Shown here: piece by piece, positions 1 through 7,308 of the stretch
Position numbering within the stretch: position 1 is the stretch's first letter
Layout of the letters: the number at the start of each line of letters is the position of its first letter
Assembly (NCBI GenBank): GCA_900554705.1
Contig: USIH01000042.1
Coordinates: 1 to 13,830, forward strand
Origin: an uncultured Eubacteriales bacterium
GTDB lineage: Bacteria > Bacillota > Clostridia > Oscillospirales > Oscillospiraceae
DNA length: 13,830 nucleotides
Direction: 5' to 3'
Made by a program: the position numbers and the translations under genes
The notes under the pieces: model-generated
What the model was told of the DNA's origin: nothing
Seen by the model: the letters and a program-made list of their open reading frames with translations, nothing else
Database searches by the model: none

Positions 1-1193
1 ACGAAGTGCGGCGGCTTCACGCCGACCTGCGTCATATAATAGATCTTCAGTCTGCGTCCCTTGTCCGTGGGCGGCTGAACGCGCGCCGTCGCGTCCTCGA
101 GCACGTTATTGAGCATACCCGTGGTGATGCGCATGGCGCTCTGGTTTGCCACATAGTCGATCAGCTCAAACAGCTTGCCCACGCGCTGACCCGTCAGCGC
201 GGAGATGAACAGGATCGGCGCGTAGGTCATGTAGCTCAGATCCTGACGGATCTTTGCCGTCTGCTCGTTCATCGTGTTGGTCTCTTTTTCCACCGTGTCC
301 CATTTGTTCGCGACGATGATGCAGGCCTTTCCGGCCTCGTGCGCCAGCCCCGCGATCTTCGTGTCCTGCTCCGTCACACCCTCGTTGGCGTCGATCAGGA
401 TCAGGCAGACATCCGCGCGGTCGATCGCCGCGATGGAGCGCAGGTTGGAATACTTCTCGATCGCGTCGTCCACCTTCGACTTGCGGCGCATACCGGCCGT
501 GTCGATAAAGCGGAATTTTCCGTATTCATTCTCAAACAGGCTGTCGATGGCATCGCGCGTCGTACCGGCGACGTCGGAGACGATGACGCGCTCCTCGCCG
601 AGGATCCGGTTGAGAAGGCTCGATTTTCCGACGTTCGGCTTGCCGACAATCGCAACGTTGATGATCTCGCCCTCGTCCTCCTGCTCCGACGGCTCGGGCA
701 GGTGCGCCACGCACCAGTCCAGCAGGTCGCCCGTGCCGTGGCCGTGGATCGCGGAGACCTCGATCGGGTCGCCGAGGCCGAGCGCGTAGAACTCGTAGAC
801 CGTGGGATCCGTCGCGCCGATGCCGTCGCACTTGTTGACGGCAAGGCAGACCGGCTTTTTGCTGCGCAGCAGCATCGCAGCGACGTCCGTATCGGCCGCC
901 GTCACGCCGGTCTTCACGTCCGTGACCATCACGATCACGTCCGCCGTTTCAATGGCGATCTGCGCCTGTCGGCGCATGAATTTCAGCATTTCGCTGTCGG
1001 TGTTCGGTTCAATGCCGCCCGTGTCGACCAGCTCGAACTCGCGCCCGTTCCAGTCGCAGGAACCGTAGATCCGGTCGCGCGTCACGCCCGGCGTGTCCTC
1101 CACGATCGCGGTACGGCGGCCGGTCAGTTTATTAAAGAGCATGGATTTGCCCACATTGGGGCGGCCGACAATGGCAATCAGCGGTTTGGCCAT
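1..1193 (-). CDS. der: Ribosome-assembly GTPase Der (EngA), C-terminus cut off by window edge
   Basis: Der is an essential cytoplasmic GTPase with two tandem G domains, needed for maturation of the 50S ribosomal subunit. The translation from ATG at 1193 gives 397 residues before the window ends. G domain 1 has the P-loop GRPNVGKS (10-17), DTGG (57-60) and NKCD (120-123). G domain 2 has GKPNVGKS (184-191), DTAG (231-234) and NKWD (296-299). The C-terminal KH-like domain begins near residue 356 and is incomplete; the family is about 440 residues long, so roughly 45 residues are missing. The start is supported by an AGGAGG motif 7-8 bases upstream, which lies at the stop codon of the preceding lipoprotein gene (15 bp gap). 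That implies co-transcription from the promoter at 2064-2092. Met18 replaces the common Thr right after the P-loop Ser, a change outside the nucleotide-binding signature. Confidence 0.98.
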   Translation of the reverse strand, partial: MAKPLIAIVGRPNVGKSMLFNKLTGRRTAIVEDTPGVTRDRIYGSCDWNGREFELVDTGGIEPNTDSEMLKFMRRQAQIAIETADVIVMVTDVKTGVTAADTDVAAMLLRSKKPVCLAVNKCDGIGATDPTVYEFYALGLGDPIEVSAIHGHGTGDLLDWCVAHLPEPSEQEDEGEIINVAIVGKPNVGKSSLLNRILGEERVIVSDVAGTTRDAIDSLFENEYGKFRFIDTAGMRRKSKVDDAIEKYSNLRSIAAIDRADVCLILIDANEGVTEQDTKIAGLAHEAGKACIIVANKWDTVEKETNTMNEQTAKIRQDLSYMTYAPILFISALTGQRVGKLFELIDYVANQSAMRITTGMLNNVLEDATARVQPPTDKGRRLKIYYMTQVGVKPPHF

Positions 1194-1208
1194 GGTTCGC
1201 GCCTCCTT

Positions 1209-2039
1209 TTATTCGATCGGTTGCAGGGAGAATCCCTCCCACGACTGCGTGAGCATGGAAAGCAGCTCTTCCTGCGGCGGCTCCTTCTCCGGCGCGGAGA
1301 TCCAGCAGAACGCGGCGCTCCAGCGTTTCGCGTCGGGCATCGGGTCGCCGACGATGCGCTCGTAGGCCGCCTCGTCGATCTGCACGTCCTCGGCGTCATA
1401 GTAGCTGACCGTCGGCTCGCTGCTGTCGGGCGCATAGCTGGAGATCAAATAGGCGACGGAGCGGAAGGTAAGCTCGTCTGCATCCAAGCAGAAAAGCACG
1501 TTATCCTTCAGCGCCTCCGCAGCGCCGTTTCGCATCACGTCTTCAAAGTGATAGTAATAGCGGCCGTCCTTCTCATAAACCGGCGCGCTCTGCACGATCA
1601 GATCCGGCAGGGACTCCTCCCGCATCGCATCGGTCAGCGTTTGCAGGCCTCCGTCCTGCACACGGTAGATCGAGAAATAGGTGAACAGACCGGAGCCCTG
1701 CATACTGGCAAAGATCAGCTCCAGTCTCCCGTCCTGATCCAGATCCGTCACGCAGAACTGGTAATTCTCAAAATACTCCGCTTCCTGGAACCACTGCCCG
1801 CCGCACTGCGCCAGCACCGAAAGCTGCTCGTCCGCCGTCTGCCCCTGCGGCTCGGTCGTCTCCGGCTCGGTGGGAGCCGGTTCGGTGGTCGTCGGGGTCT
1901 GCGTCGAGGCCACAGGCGGCTGCGTGCTCAAAGTTGTCCTATCCGTCTCTCTCTGCGGCTTCTGCGGGATCGACGCGTCCTTGCTTGCGCAGGCGGTCAG
2001 CAAAAGCAGAGCCAGCAGAAGAGGAAGTATCCGTTTCAT
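1209..2039 (-). CDS. Putative lipoprotein with a DxDxDG calcium-binding-like motif, upstream of der
   Basis: The product is a 276-residue predicted lipoprotein of unknown function. The signal peptide (MKR, then a Leu-rich core) ends in the lipobox LTAC with the lipidated Cys at 17, so the protein should sit on the outer face of the membrane. Residues 22-70 are a flexible Thr/Pro/Glu/Gln-rich linker with repeated TTEP units. The globular part contains D99-L-D-Q-D-G-R-L-E-L, the DxDxDG loop seen in FG-GAP/dockerin-like and related exported proteins of Clostridia, followed by a Tyr/Phe-rich segment. A longer reading frame begins 14 codons upstream, but the internal ATG at 2039 is preferred because GGAGGAG lies 5-6 bases before it and the signal peptide starts there. 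It is the first gene of the transcript that continues into der. The function is not known; the calcium-binding idea rests on the motif alone. Confidence 0.85.
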   Translation of the reverse strand: MKRILPLLLALLLLTACASKDASIPQKPQRETDRTTLSTQPPVASTQTPTTTEPAPTEPETTEPQGQTADEQLSVLAQCGGQWFQEAEYFENYQFCVTDLDQDGRLELIFASMQGSGLFTYFSIYRVQDGGLQTLTDAMREESLPDLIVQSAPVYEKDGRYYYHFEDVMRNGAAEALKDNVLFCLDADELTFRSVAYLISSYAPDSSEPTVSYYDAEDVQIDEAAYERIVGDPMPDAKRWSAAFCWISAPEKEPPQEELLSMLTQSWEGFSLQPIE

Positions 2040-2063
2040 TCTTACTCCTCCGTTCTTCCTTCT

Positions 2064-2092
2064 ATTATTACACAAGTGCATGGAAAATTCAA
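2064..2092 (-). promoter_or_regulatory. Predicted sigma-A promoter for the lipoprotein-der transcript
   Basis: On the minus strand, TTGAAT (2087-2092) and AATAAT (2064-2069) are separated by 17 bp. A TG one base before the -10 box gives an extended -10. The expected transcript start near 2057 leaves a short leader that holds the ribosome binding site of the lipoprotein gene. The promoter starts only 4 bases past the rpmF terminator. Confidence 0.6.
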
Positions 2093-2095
2093 CCG

Positions 2096-2128
2096 TAAAA
2101 GAAAAGAGGAAGGCGCTTTCCCTTCCTC
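2096..2128 (-). terminator. Rho-independent terminator of the yceD-rpmF operon
   Basis: A perfect 8-bp stem, GAGGAAGG (2106-2113) with CCTTCCTC (2121-2128), encloses a 7-nt loop. Read on the minus strand it is followed by TTTTCTTTTAC. It lies 20 bp after the rpmF stop codon. Confidence 0.75.
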
Positions 2129-2147
2129 ATTTCTTCTCATTCACGAA

Positions 2148-2336
2148 TCAATTTGCCTCAGCGGCAGGAAGAACCTCTCGACCATTGTAGGTACCGCAGT
2201 TCTTGCAAGCTCTATGGGGCAGACGCGGTTCGCCGCACTTCGGGCAAGCGACAACGCCGGGCACGGAGAGCTTCCAATGAGAGCTACGTCTCTTATCCCG
2301 TCTCGCCTTGGAAACTTTACACTTCGGAACAGCCAT
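2148..2336 (-). CDS. rpmF: 50S ribosomal protein L32, zinc-ribbon form
   Basis: This 62-residue protein is a component of the large ribosomal subunit. The N-terminus [20 protein letters not shown] is the hallmark of L32. A CxxC pair at C31/C34 and a second at C44/C47 form the zinc ribbon, so this is the Zn-binding (C+) form and not the Cys-less paralogue some bacteria make under zinc limitation. The start at 2336 is chosen over an in-frame ATG five codons upstream because the protein begins with the conserved MAVPK and GGAGG sits 8 bases upstream. The gene lies 22 bp after yceD, the conserved partner order, and ends at its own terminator. The next expected gene in many genomes (plsX) is absent; a lipoprotein gene with its own promoter follows instead. 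Confidence 0.97.
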   Translation of the reverse strand: MAVPKCKVSKARRDKRRSSHWKLSVPGVVACPKCGEPRLPHRACKNCGTYNGREVLPAAEAN

Positions 2337-2358
2337 GAATGACACCTCCAAAAAATTT

Positions 2359-2862
2359 TTACTTATCCTTCAACAGCTGCCCAAGGACAGCCCAACGGGG
2401 ATCCGTTTCAGGACGGCACGAACAGGAGCCTTCGTTCAGGTTTTTGCCGCAGCGCGGGCAGAGACCCTTGCAGTCCGGCTTGCAGAGCAGCTTGGAATCC
2501 ATCTGCAACACAAAAGCGGTCGTGAGGATCTCGTCGAGATCGGCGCAATCGTCTTGCAGGAGGAACGTCCACTCGTCCGCTTCGTCTTCGTTTTCCAGCT
2601 GCGTCGTCAGGACGGCTCTGACCGGAAAAGAGACGGTTCTGCAAAATTCCGCTGCGCAGCGGTCGCAGGTTCCGTGCAGCACCGTCGTCAGCTTCGCCTC
2701 CAGCAGCAGAACGCCGGCGACATTTCTGACCGTTCCGGTCGCCATGACCGGCTCCTGCACCGGAAAGCAGCTTCCGAAGCGCATTTCATGCAGATCCAGA
2801 GCGGCTTCGAACGGCAGCGCGCTGTCGGGTGTTTCGATGATTTTAGACAACCGTAACAGCAT
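2359..2862 (-). CDS. yceD: YceD family (DUF177) protein, 23S rRNA accumulation protein
   Basis: The 167-residue product belongs to the DUF177/YceD family, whose members sit next to rpmF in most bacteria and are linked to 23S rRNA accumulation and 50S assembly. Visible family features are the N-terminal half ending in the C66-DR-C69 pair and the C-terminal cysteine-rich block, in which C127, C131, C135, C138, C147 and C149 surround the [13 protein letters not shown] segment. The DPRWA motif at 154-158 and the closing LGQLLKDK are also typical. The start is the ATG at 2862, with a modest AGGGG ribosome binding site about 7 bases upstream; transcription starts about 27 bases before it. It is the first gene of the operon with rpmF. 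Confidence 0.93.
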   Translation of the reverse strand: MLLRLSKIIETPDSALPFEAALDLHEMRFGSCFPVQEPVMATGTVRNVAGVLLLEAKLTTVLHGTCDRCAAEFCRTVSFPVRAVLTTQLENEDEADEWTFLLQDDCADLDEILTTAFVLQMDSKLLCKPDCKGLCPRCGKNLNEGSCSCRPETDPRWAVLGQLLKDK

Positions 2863-2895
2863 AGTAGTCCCCTATTTCGTAGTCGTGCAGAAGAC

Positions 2896-2924
2896 ATTAT
2901 AGCTGTTTTCGCGCCGTTTGTCAA
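2896..2924 (-). promoter_or_regulatory. Perfect-consensus housekeeping promoter for yceD-rpmF
   Basis: The minus strand reads TTGACA (2919-2924), a 17-bp spacer, then TATAAT (2896-2901), so both boxes match the sigma-A consensus exactly. Upstream of the -35 box the minus strand is A-rich (about 2925-2945), resembling an UP element. Strong constitutive expression fits a ribosomal protein operon. Confidence 0.88.
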
Positions 2925-2963
2925 ATGCTTTTTTCTCTTTTTTGCCGATTTTGCCAAAAGTCC

Positions 2964-2992
2964 TTGACTTTCGGGTTCCCGTGCCGCATAGT
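2964..2992 (+). promoter_or_regulatory. Predicted promoter for the pseudouridine synthase-CYTH operon
   Basis: TTGACT (2964-2969, five of six matches) and CATAGT (2987-2992, four of six) are spaced 17 bp. This promoter diverges from the yceD promoter, with about 40 bp between the two -35 boxes. The predicted start near 2999 leaves a very short leader that is mostly ribosome binding site. Confidence 0.5.
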
Positions 2993-3015
2993 AGAGGCGG
3001 AGAGGAGATGGCCAC

Positions 3016-3966
3016 TTGAAAGAGCTTATCATCGGACAAAACGACGCCGGTCAGCGGCTGGATCGCTTCCTTGCCAAAGCCGTCCCCCTGCTGCCCGCTT
3101 CGCTCGCGCAGAAATACATCCGGCTCAAGCGCATCAAGCGCAACAACGCCCGCGCAAGCCGCGACGATCGGCTCTGTCAGGGCGATGTGCTCCAGCTTTA
3201 TATCAACGATGAATTTTTCGAAACGCCCTGCGCGGAAAACGCCTATCTGACCGTCAGCGCGCCCAACCTGTGCATCGTCTACGAGGACGAAAACATCCTG
3301 CTGGTGGACAAACGCCCCGGCATCGCGGTGCACCCGCACGACGGCGCCGAATACGGCAGAACGCTGATCGACAACATTCAGGCCTACCTCTACGCAAAGC
3401 GGGAGTGGCGGCCGCGAGAGGAAAACGCCTTCACGCCCGCGCTGTGCAACCGGATCGACCGCAACACCGGCGGCATCGTGATCGCCGCGAAGAACGCCGA
3501 GGCGCTGCGGATCCTCAATCAGAAAATACGCGACCGCGAGCTTTGCAAGCGCTATCTTGCCGCCGTGGAAGGCGTCCCTTCCCCGCGCAAGGGCGTGCTG
3601 AAGGGCTATTTGTTCAAAGACGCGAAAAACAACCGTGTCTTTGTCACGGATCGGCCGCAGGCGGGCGCAAAGACCTGCGAAACGCGCTACGAGGTCCTAA
3701 AGAGCAAGGGCGGGCTTTCTCTGGTCGAATGCGAGCTGATCACCGGCCGCACCCATCAGATCCGCGCGCAGTTCGCCCACGCCGGTCACCCCCTGCTGGG
3801 CGACGGAAAATACGGCAAGCTCGACCGGCGCTTTGACCGCAAGTATCAGGCGCTGTACTCCTACCGGCTCTCCTTCTGCTTCACGACCGAGGCCGGCATC
3901 TTATCCTATCTGAACGGAAAAGAGTTCCGCGTCGCGCGGGTAGATTTTGCGGAGGAGTTGTTTTAA
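3016..3966 (+). CDS. RluA-family 23S rRNA pseudouridine synthase with S4 domain (TTG start)
   Basis: The 316-residue enzyme should isomerise specific uridines in RNA, most likely 23S rRNA, to pseudouridine. An N-terminal S4-like RNA-binding region covers about residues 13-60. The catalytic domain carries the RluA-type motif NRIDRNTGG (145-153) with the catalytic Asp at 148, where most family members have HRLDxxTSG. The second signature GRTHQIR is at 244-250, followed by HPLLGD. It is closest in style to the RluC/RluD/YlyB group, but the substrate site cannot be read from the sequence. The start is TTG at 3016: a GGAG motif lies 8 bases upstream, and the ATG at 3008 reads only three codons before a stop. 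The next gene begins 2 nt after the stop, so the two are co-transcribed. Confidence 0.93.
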   Translation: MKELIIGQNDAGQRLDRFLAKAVPLLPASLAQKYIRLKRIKRNNARASRDDRLCQGDVLQLYINDEFFETPCAENAYLTVSAPNLCIVYEDENILLVDKRPGIAVHPHDGAEYGRTLIDNIQAYLYAKREWRPREENAFTPALCNRIDRNTGGIVIAAKNAEALRILNQKIRDRELCKRYLAAVEGVPSPRKGVLKGYLFKDAKNNRVFVTDRPQAGAKTCETRYEVLKSKGGLSLVECELITGRTHQIRAQFAHAGHPLLGDGKYGKLDRRFDRKYQALYSYRLSFCFTTEAGILSYLNGKEFRVARVDFAEELF

Positions 3967-3968
3967 GC

Positions 3969-4574
3969 ATGGGAAAAGAACTGGAATACAAGCTCGCCGT
4001 CGCGGACGAGCCGCTGCTGCTACAGATCCTGCGCGATCCGGACATTGCCGCATTGCAGGAAGGCGAGATACAGACGACCGTGATGAAGACCGATTATTAC
4101 GACAGCCCCGATCGCCGCTTTAGCGCGCGAAAGTGGACGTTTCGCAGGCGTTTGGAGGGCAATACCAGCATCGTCTGCGTCAAAACGCCCACCGGCGAGC
4201 GCCACACGCGCGGCGAGTGGCAGATCGAGGCGCAAACACCAGACGTGCAGGCGGTCTGCCGCCTTGTCGCCGCAGGCGCGCCGAAGGAGCTGCTGTATCT
4301 CTACGGTGCGGGCGATGTCGCGCCGGTCTGCGGCGCGGCCTTTCAGCGGCGTCATGTGATGCTGCGCTTTTCGGACGGAAGCCGCGCGGAGCTTGCGGGC
4401 GACTGCGGTGAGCTGTTCGGCGCGCACGAGCGGCTGCCCTTTACGGAGCTGGAGCTGGAGCTGTACGAAGGCACGCCGGAGCAGATGCTCGCGCTGGTGC
4501 GGCTTTTGTGCGAGCGCTATCGGCTGCATGAGCAGCCGCGCAGCAAGGTCGCCCGCGCACGAGCACTGAAATAA
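3969..4574 (+). CDS. CYTH domain protein, probable triphosphate-tunnel phosphohydrolase
   Basis: The 201-residue protein belongs to the CYTH/triphosphate tunnel metalloenzyme superfamily, whose members bind triphosphates in a beta-barrel tunnel with divalent metal; bacterial ones include inorganic triphosphatases, thiamine triphosphatases and class IV adenylate cyclases. The N-terminal ExExK signature is present as E4-L-E6-Y-K8. Further tunnel residues are visible as R59-R61, K72, E83/E87, R127-R128, the ELELEL strand (E160, E162, E164) and the SK near the C-terminus (192-193). No CHAD domain is fused. It starts 2 nt after the pseudouridine synthase stop, with GGAGGAG inside the end of that gene. 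The substrate is not predictable; inorganic triphosphatase is the default guess. Confidence 0.87.
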   Translation: MGKELEYKLAVADEPLLLQILRDPDIAALQEGEIQTTVMKTDYYDSPDRRFSARKWTFRRRLEGNTSIVCVKTPTGERHTRGEWQIEAQTPDVQAVCRLVAAGAPKELLYLYGAGDVAPVCGAAFQRRHVMLRFSDGSRAELAGDCGELFGAHERLPFTELELELYEGTPEQMLALVRLLCERYRLHEQPRSKVARARALK

Positions 4575-4587
4575 GAATAGATACTGC

Positions 4588-4624
4588 AAACCGGACAGGA
4601 GCGCCTTTCCCCTGTCCGGTTTTT
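4588..4624 (+). terminator. Strong Rho-independent terminator after the CYTH gene
   Basis: A perfect 12-bp stem, AAACCGGACAGG (4588-4599) with CCTGTCCGGTTT (4611-4622), encloses an 11-nt loop and runs into TTTT. The A-tract on the left arm means it could also act on the minus strand. It lies 13 bp after the CYTH stop. Confidence 0.88.
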
Positions 4625-4809
4625 AATGGAGTGAGGTTTTTCGCCCCATAGTTTTCATTGTTTGTATACAATTCGTTTCCATTTTTCGCAGTATTTCCGC
4701 AAAACTCCACAGATTTTCATACCAAATTGTTCCCTATTCGCACAATTTATAGTTTCATTCGGTGTTATGCCGAATTTTGCGAATTGAGGTGCTATCCGTA
4801 TTTTTCCCC

Positions 4810-4838
4810 TTGCGTTGCGGCACGATTTACGATATACT
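4810..4838 (+). promoter_or_regulatory. Predicted promoter for the exported-protein gene cluster
   Basis: TATACT (4833-4838) is a good -10 box, and a weak -35 box, TTGCGT (4810-4815, three of six matches), lies 17 bp upstream. The weak -35 suggests help from an activator; the AT-rich stretch 4640-4800 upstream contains an inverted repeat (4736-4747 with 4773-4784). The predicted leader is about 40 nt. Confidence 0.45.
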
Positions 4839-4886
4839 GAAGATAGAGAAGTCACACCGTCTGTTTGCGTCTCGGAGGTGATTCCA

Positions 4887-5813
4887 ATGGTCTGCGGCAT
4901 TTCGTCCATCCGTCCGTCCACATTCCACAGGCAAAAGAGCGCACGTTTTCTGTCGATCCTATTCGCCGTCTTACTCTGCACGTCTGCTCTTTCCGGCGCC
5001 GCCTTCGGCGCTACTGCGCAGGAGGAAGCAATGCTTCTGGAGGCTGCAAAACCTGTCATTGAGAACTTGCAGCAGGTCTATGTGGTGCACGATGTCGTCC
5101 TGACCGACATTTTTTGGGCAACAACGCCGCTTGGCACCGCCCTGTACGGCACTGTTGACCTCAGCATGACACTGAAAGCGCAGTCGGTCGGTGAGATGAC
5201 GATTTTTCAGGGCATTTTACAGCAGACCGATTTCCCGTCGGTCTGCGACGTCAAAGCCACCGATTTTCGACTGCTCCTACAGACGGAGCGCGGCGCATTC
5301 CTCCGTGAAAGTAACCCTGCGGCGGACGAGGCGCTGCTTTCTGCCTACGCCGCAGAAGCCTTGCGCGAGATGGTAGATAATTACGCGTCCTACATCGGAT
5401 ACCGCTCTGACTTCAGCTTTCCCATCTGTGTTGCCTTGGGCGAAGGCGGCGGCGTGGAGGGTTGTTATGCTGATCTCAACGGAACGCGGAGAAATCTCAA
5501 CATTTATTTCCTATCTTCCCGAGAAGAAATAGCGCAGCGCGGCCTACAGGAGCTTTTGTCGATCATTGCCTATAAGCTCCCAACCGTCAAGTTATCGGAC
5601 ATGGCAAAGCCGCCATACGTTTGCGCCGGTGTCCGCGACTACGCCGCCCGTCCGTTCGTAGCCGCGCAAAGCAGAACACGCCGCACCACACCTTTTGCCT
5701 ACAATCCTTATTTACAGTACCACTGCCACCGCGCCTGCGCCGATTTTCTCTCTCAGGCGCCCCGTGCAGAAGAGATTTCCGCAAACGAACGTTTTTGCAG
5801 TCGCGCGGCATAA
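4887..5813 (+). CDS. Exported protein of unknown function with Sec signal peptide
   Basis: I do not recognise a family for this 308-residue protein. Basic residues at 9-20 are followed by a hydrophobic core (21-40) and a probable cleavage site ATA|QE after residue 44, so it should be secreted; no lipobox or wall anchor is visible. Residues 45-240 look like a regular alpha/beta fold. The last 60 residues differ: Arg/Ala/Tyr-rich, with a small His/Cys cluster (H279, C280, H281, C284) and a final Cys304. A longer frame opens at 4815, but the ATG at 4887 has GGAGGTG 6-7 bases upstream and starts just before the signal peptide. The lipoprotein gene at 5851 follows after 37 bp, probably in the same transcript. 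The unusual tail could mark a late frameshift, but no alternative frame gave a convincing continuation. Confidence 0.8.
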   Translation: MVCGISSIRPSTFHRQKSARFLSILFAVLLCTSALSGAAFGATAQEEAMLLEAAKPVIENLQQVYVVHDVVLTDIFWATTPLGTALYGTVDLSMTLKAQSVGEMTIFQGILQQTDFPSVCDVKATDFRLLLQTERGAFLRESNPAADEALLSAYAAEALREMVDNYASYIGYRSDFSFPICVALGEGGGVEGCYADLNGTRRNLNIYFLSSREEIAQRGLQELLSIIAYKLPTVKLSDMAKPPYVCAGVRDYAARPFVAAQSRTRRTTPFAYNPYLQYHCHRACADFLSQAPRAEEISANERFCSRAA

Positions 5814-5850
5814 GTGCGCTGTCTTCCCCGTTCATTAAGGAGGTGTCCCA

Positions 5851-7050
5851 ATGCGCAAACGCTGTTTCGCCGTGCTTGCCGTTTTCCTCGTGCTCTCCCT
5901 GTGCGCCTGTTCCGCGCCCACCGCAAAGCGCGGTACCGTGGTGACGGAGGCCACATCGGCTTCGGAAGCGACCGTTCCGCCGACGACCGAGCCTGCCGCA
6001 AGTGAGCCGGACAACGGCGAGGTGTGGCCAACCTATCGCGTCGAGGCAAGCGAACTGCCGCTTGCGATCGACATCCCGGAGGGCTGCCGCCTGCAGATCA
6101 ACGACGCGCAGGCGGAGCACATCCTCTACACCTTGCAGCAAAGTGTTCTCGACGAAGAACGGATGCTTTCTTACGACCTGACCAAGGCCGTGGGCATTTA
6201 CGACACGGCCTCCGGCACGGTCACGGCGCAATGGGCGCCGACAGAGGCGGGCTGGTACTTTACCGGCGCGCTCAGTGGCACGCAGGCGGCGGTGTTCGCC
6301 CGCATCGACGACTATGAAAATGCCATTCCCGCGCATTATTCGATCGTCTCCTTCCGTGCAGAGGCGCAAAATACACTGCAAAGCATCACCGGTGCGGTAC
6401 AGCAAATGCAGCACCTCGGAGAAACGGCGCTCTTCAGCTATTACGACGCGGACGGCCGCTTCGGCGTTCGTTCCGTCTCTCCGGAGGACGCGACAGACGA
6501 CGTTTTGCTGTGGCAGGCCAAGGGAAAAACGGTCACGCCGCTTGCCGGAGACCTTTCGGCCTTTGAAGGCCGCTTTGCCTACACCTGCGTGCTGGATGGT
6601 CGCTGCGCGTTGATCACGGCGGATCTGTCCGGCGAACAAAGCCGCGTCTCACTGGAATATCTGGCGGAAAGGCTGGATCATTTCTGCCTGACGCCGCAGG
6701 GTCTGCTTGCCTCGCTGTCGCTTGAAGAGGATACCGCAGACGCACACCGTGAGCTGACGCTGTTTGCTTCCGACGGCACGCGCTATCGCACAAAATCCTA
6801 CCGCCCGCTCTACCGCATGGCATTTTCAAGCACGCTCGGCTGCGCGGTAGATTCCTTCTATCATGTTTTCGTGATCGCCGCATCGCGCGGCCGCGTGCTC
6901 TACCGTCCCTTCTCTCCCGATCTGCCGGAAGAAATGCAGAGCCTGCTCGGTCAGCCGCTGGCGATCCTGCGCGGAGACGACACGTTCCTGTACTTCTACT
7001 TCACGGAGCTGCAGCGTCTCTTCCTCGTCCGCATCGCCCCCGCCGCGTAG
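5851..7050 (+). CDS. Putative lipoprotein of unknown function (possible beta-propeller-like repeats)
   Basis: The 399-residue protein has a short signal peptide with lipobox LCAC, lipidated Cys20, then a Ser/Thr/Pro/Glu-rich linker to about residue 55. The rest reads as many short beta strands with recurring hydrophobic-aromatic and Asp-Gly turns, for example around YDADGRFG and VLDGRCALI. This would fit a beta-propeller-type fold, but no family motif allows a name. An excellent ribosome binding site, AAGGAGGTG, lies 6 bases before the ATG. It follows the exported protein gene by 37 bp and precedes a second lipoprotein of similar layout by 258 bp. The product should be held on the outer face of the membrane, possibly sensing or binding an extracellular ligand; that role is a guess. 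Confidence 0.83.
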   Translation: MRKRCFAVLAVFLVLSLCACSAPTAKRGTVVTEATSASEATVPPTTEPAASEPDNGEVWPTYRVEASELPLAIDIPEGCRLQINDAQAEHILYTLQQSVLDEERMLSYDLTKAVGIYDTASGTVTAQWAPTEAGWYFTGALSGTQAAVFARIDDYENAIPAHYSIVSFRAEAQNTLQSITGAVQQMQHLGETALFSYYDADGRFGVRSVSPEDATDDVLLWQAKGKTVTPLAGDLSAFEGRFAYTCVLDGRCALITADLSGEQSRVSLEYLAERLDHFCLTPQGLLASLSLEEDTADAHRELTLFASDGTRYRTKSYRPLYRMAFSSTLGCAVDSFYHVFVIAASRGRVLYRPFSPDLPEEMQSLLGQPLAILRGDDTFLYFYFTELQRLFLVRIAPAA

Positions 7051-7308
7051 ATGGTAATCACTTTTCTCCCTCTCGCCGCCGCTAAATGTGCACATAAGGG
7101 GCGAAAGGCAAAACCAAAATCCAACTTCAATGTGTAATAACTGCTCCTATTGGGGGCGCGGAATACTACGTCTTCCCCTACTCCACAACAGCTTCCCGTG
7201 CCGGATGATCTCATTCTTTCACCCATTTCCTGTTTGGCTTTTCCCTTGCCGCACAATTAGGACACGGCAATACACGTGCTGCTTCTGCATGGAAAGGAAG
7301 TATTCCAC

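Noticed and set aside
6..2342. A 778-codon open frame on the plus strand
   Set aside because: It lies antisense to der, the lipoprotein gene and rpmF; the translation is Arg/His/Asp-rich with no motif, a typical GC-rich shadow.
5587..6639. A 350-codon minus-strand open frame
   Set aside because: It is antisense to two plus-strand genes with good ribosome binding sites and signal peptides; its composition is shadow-like.
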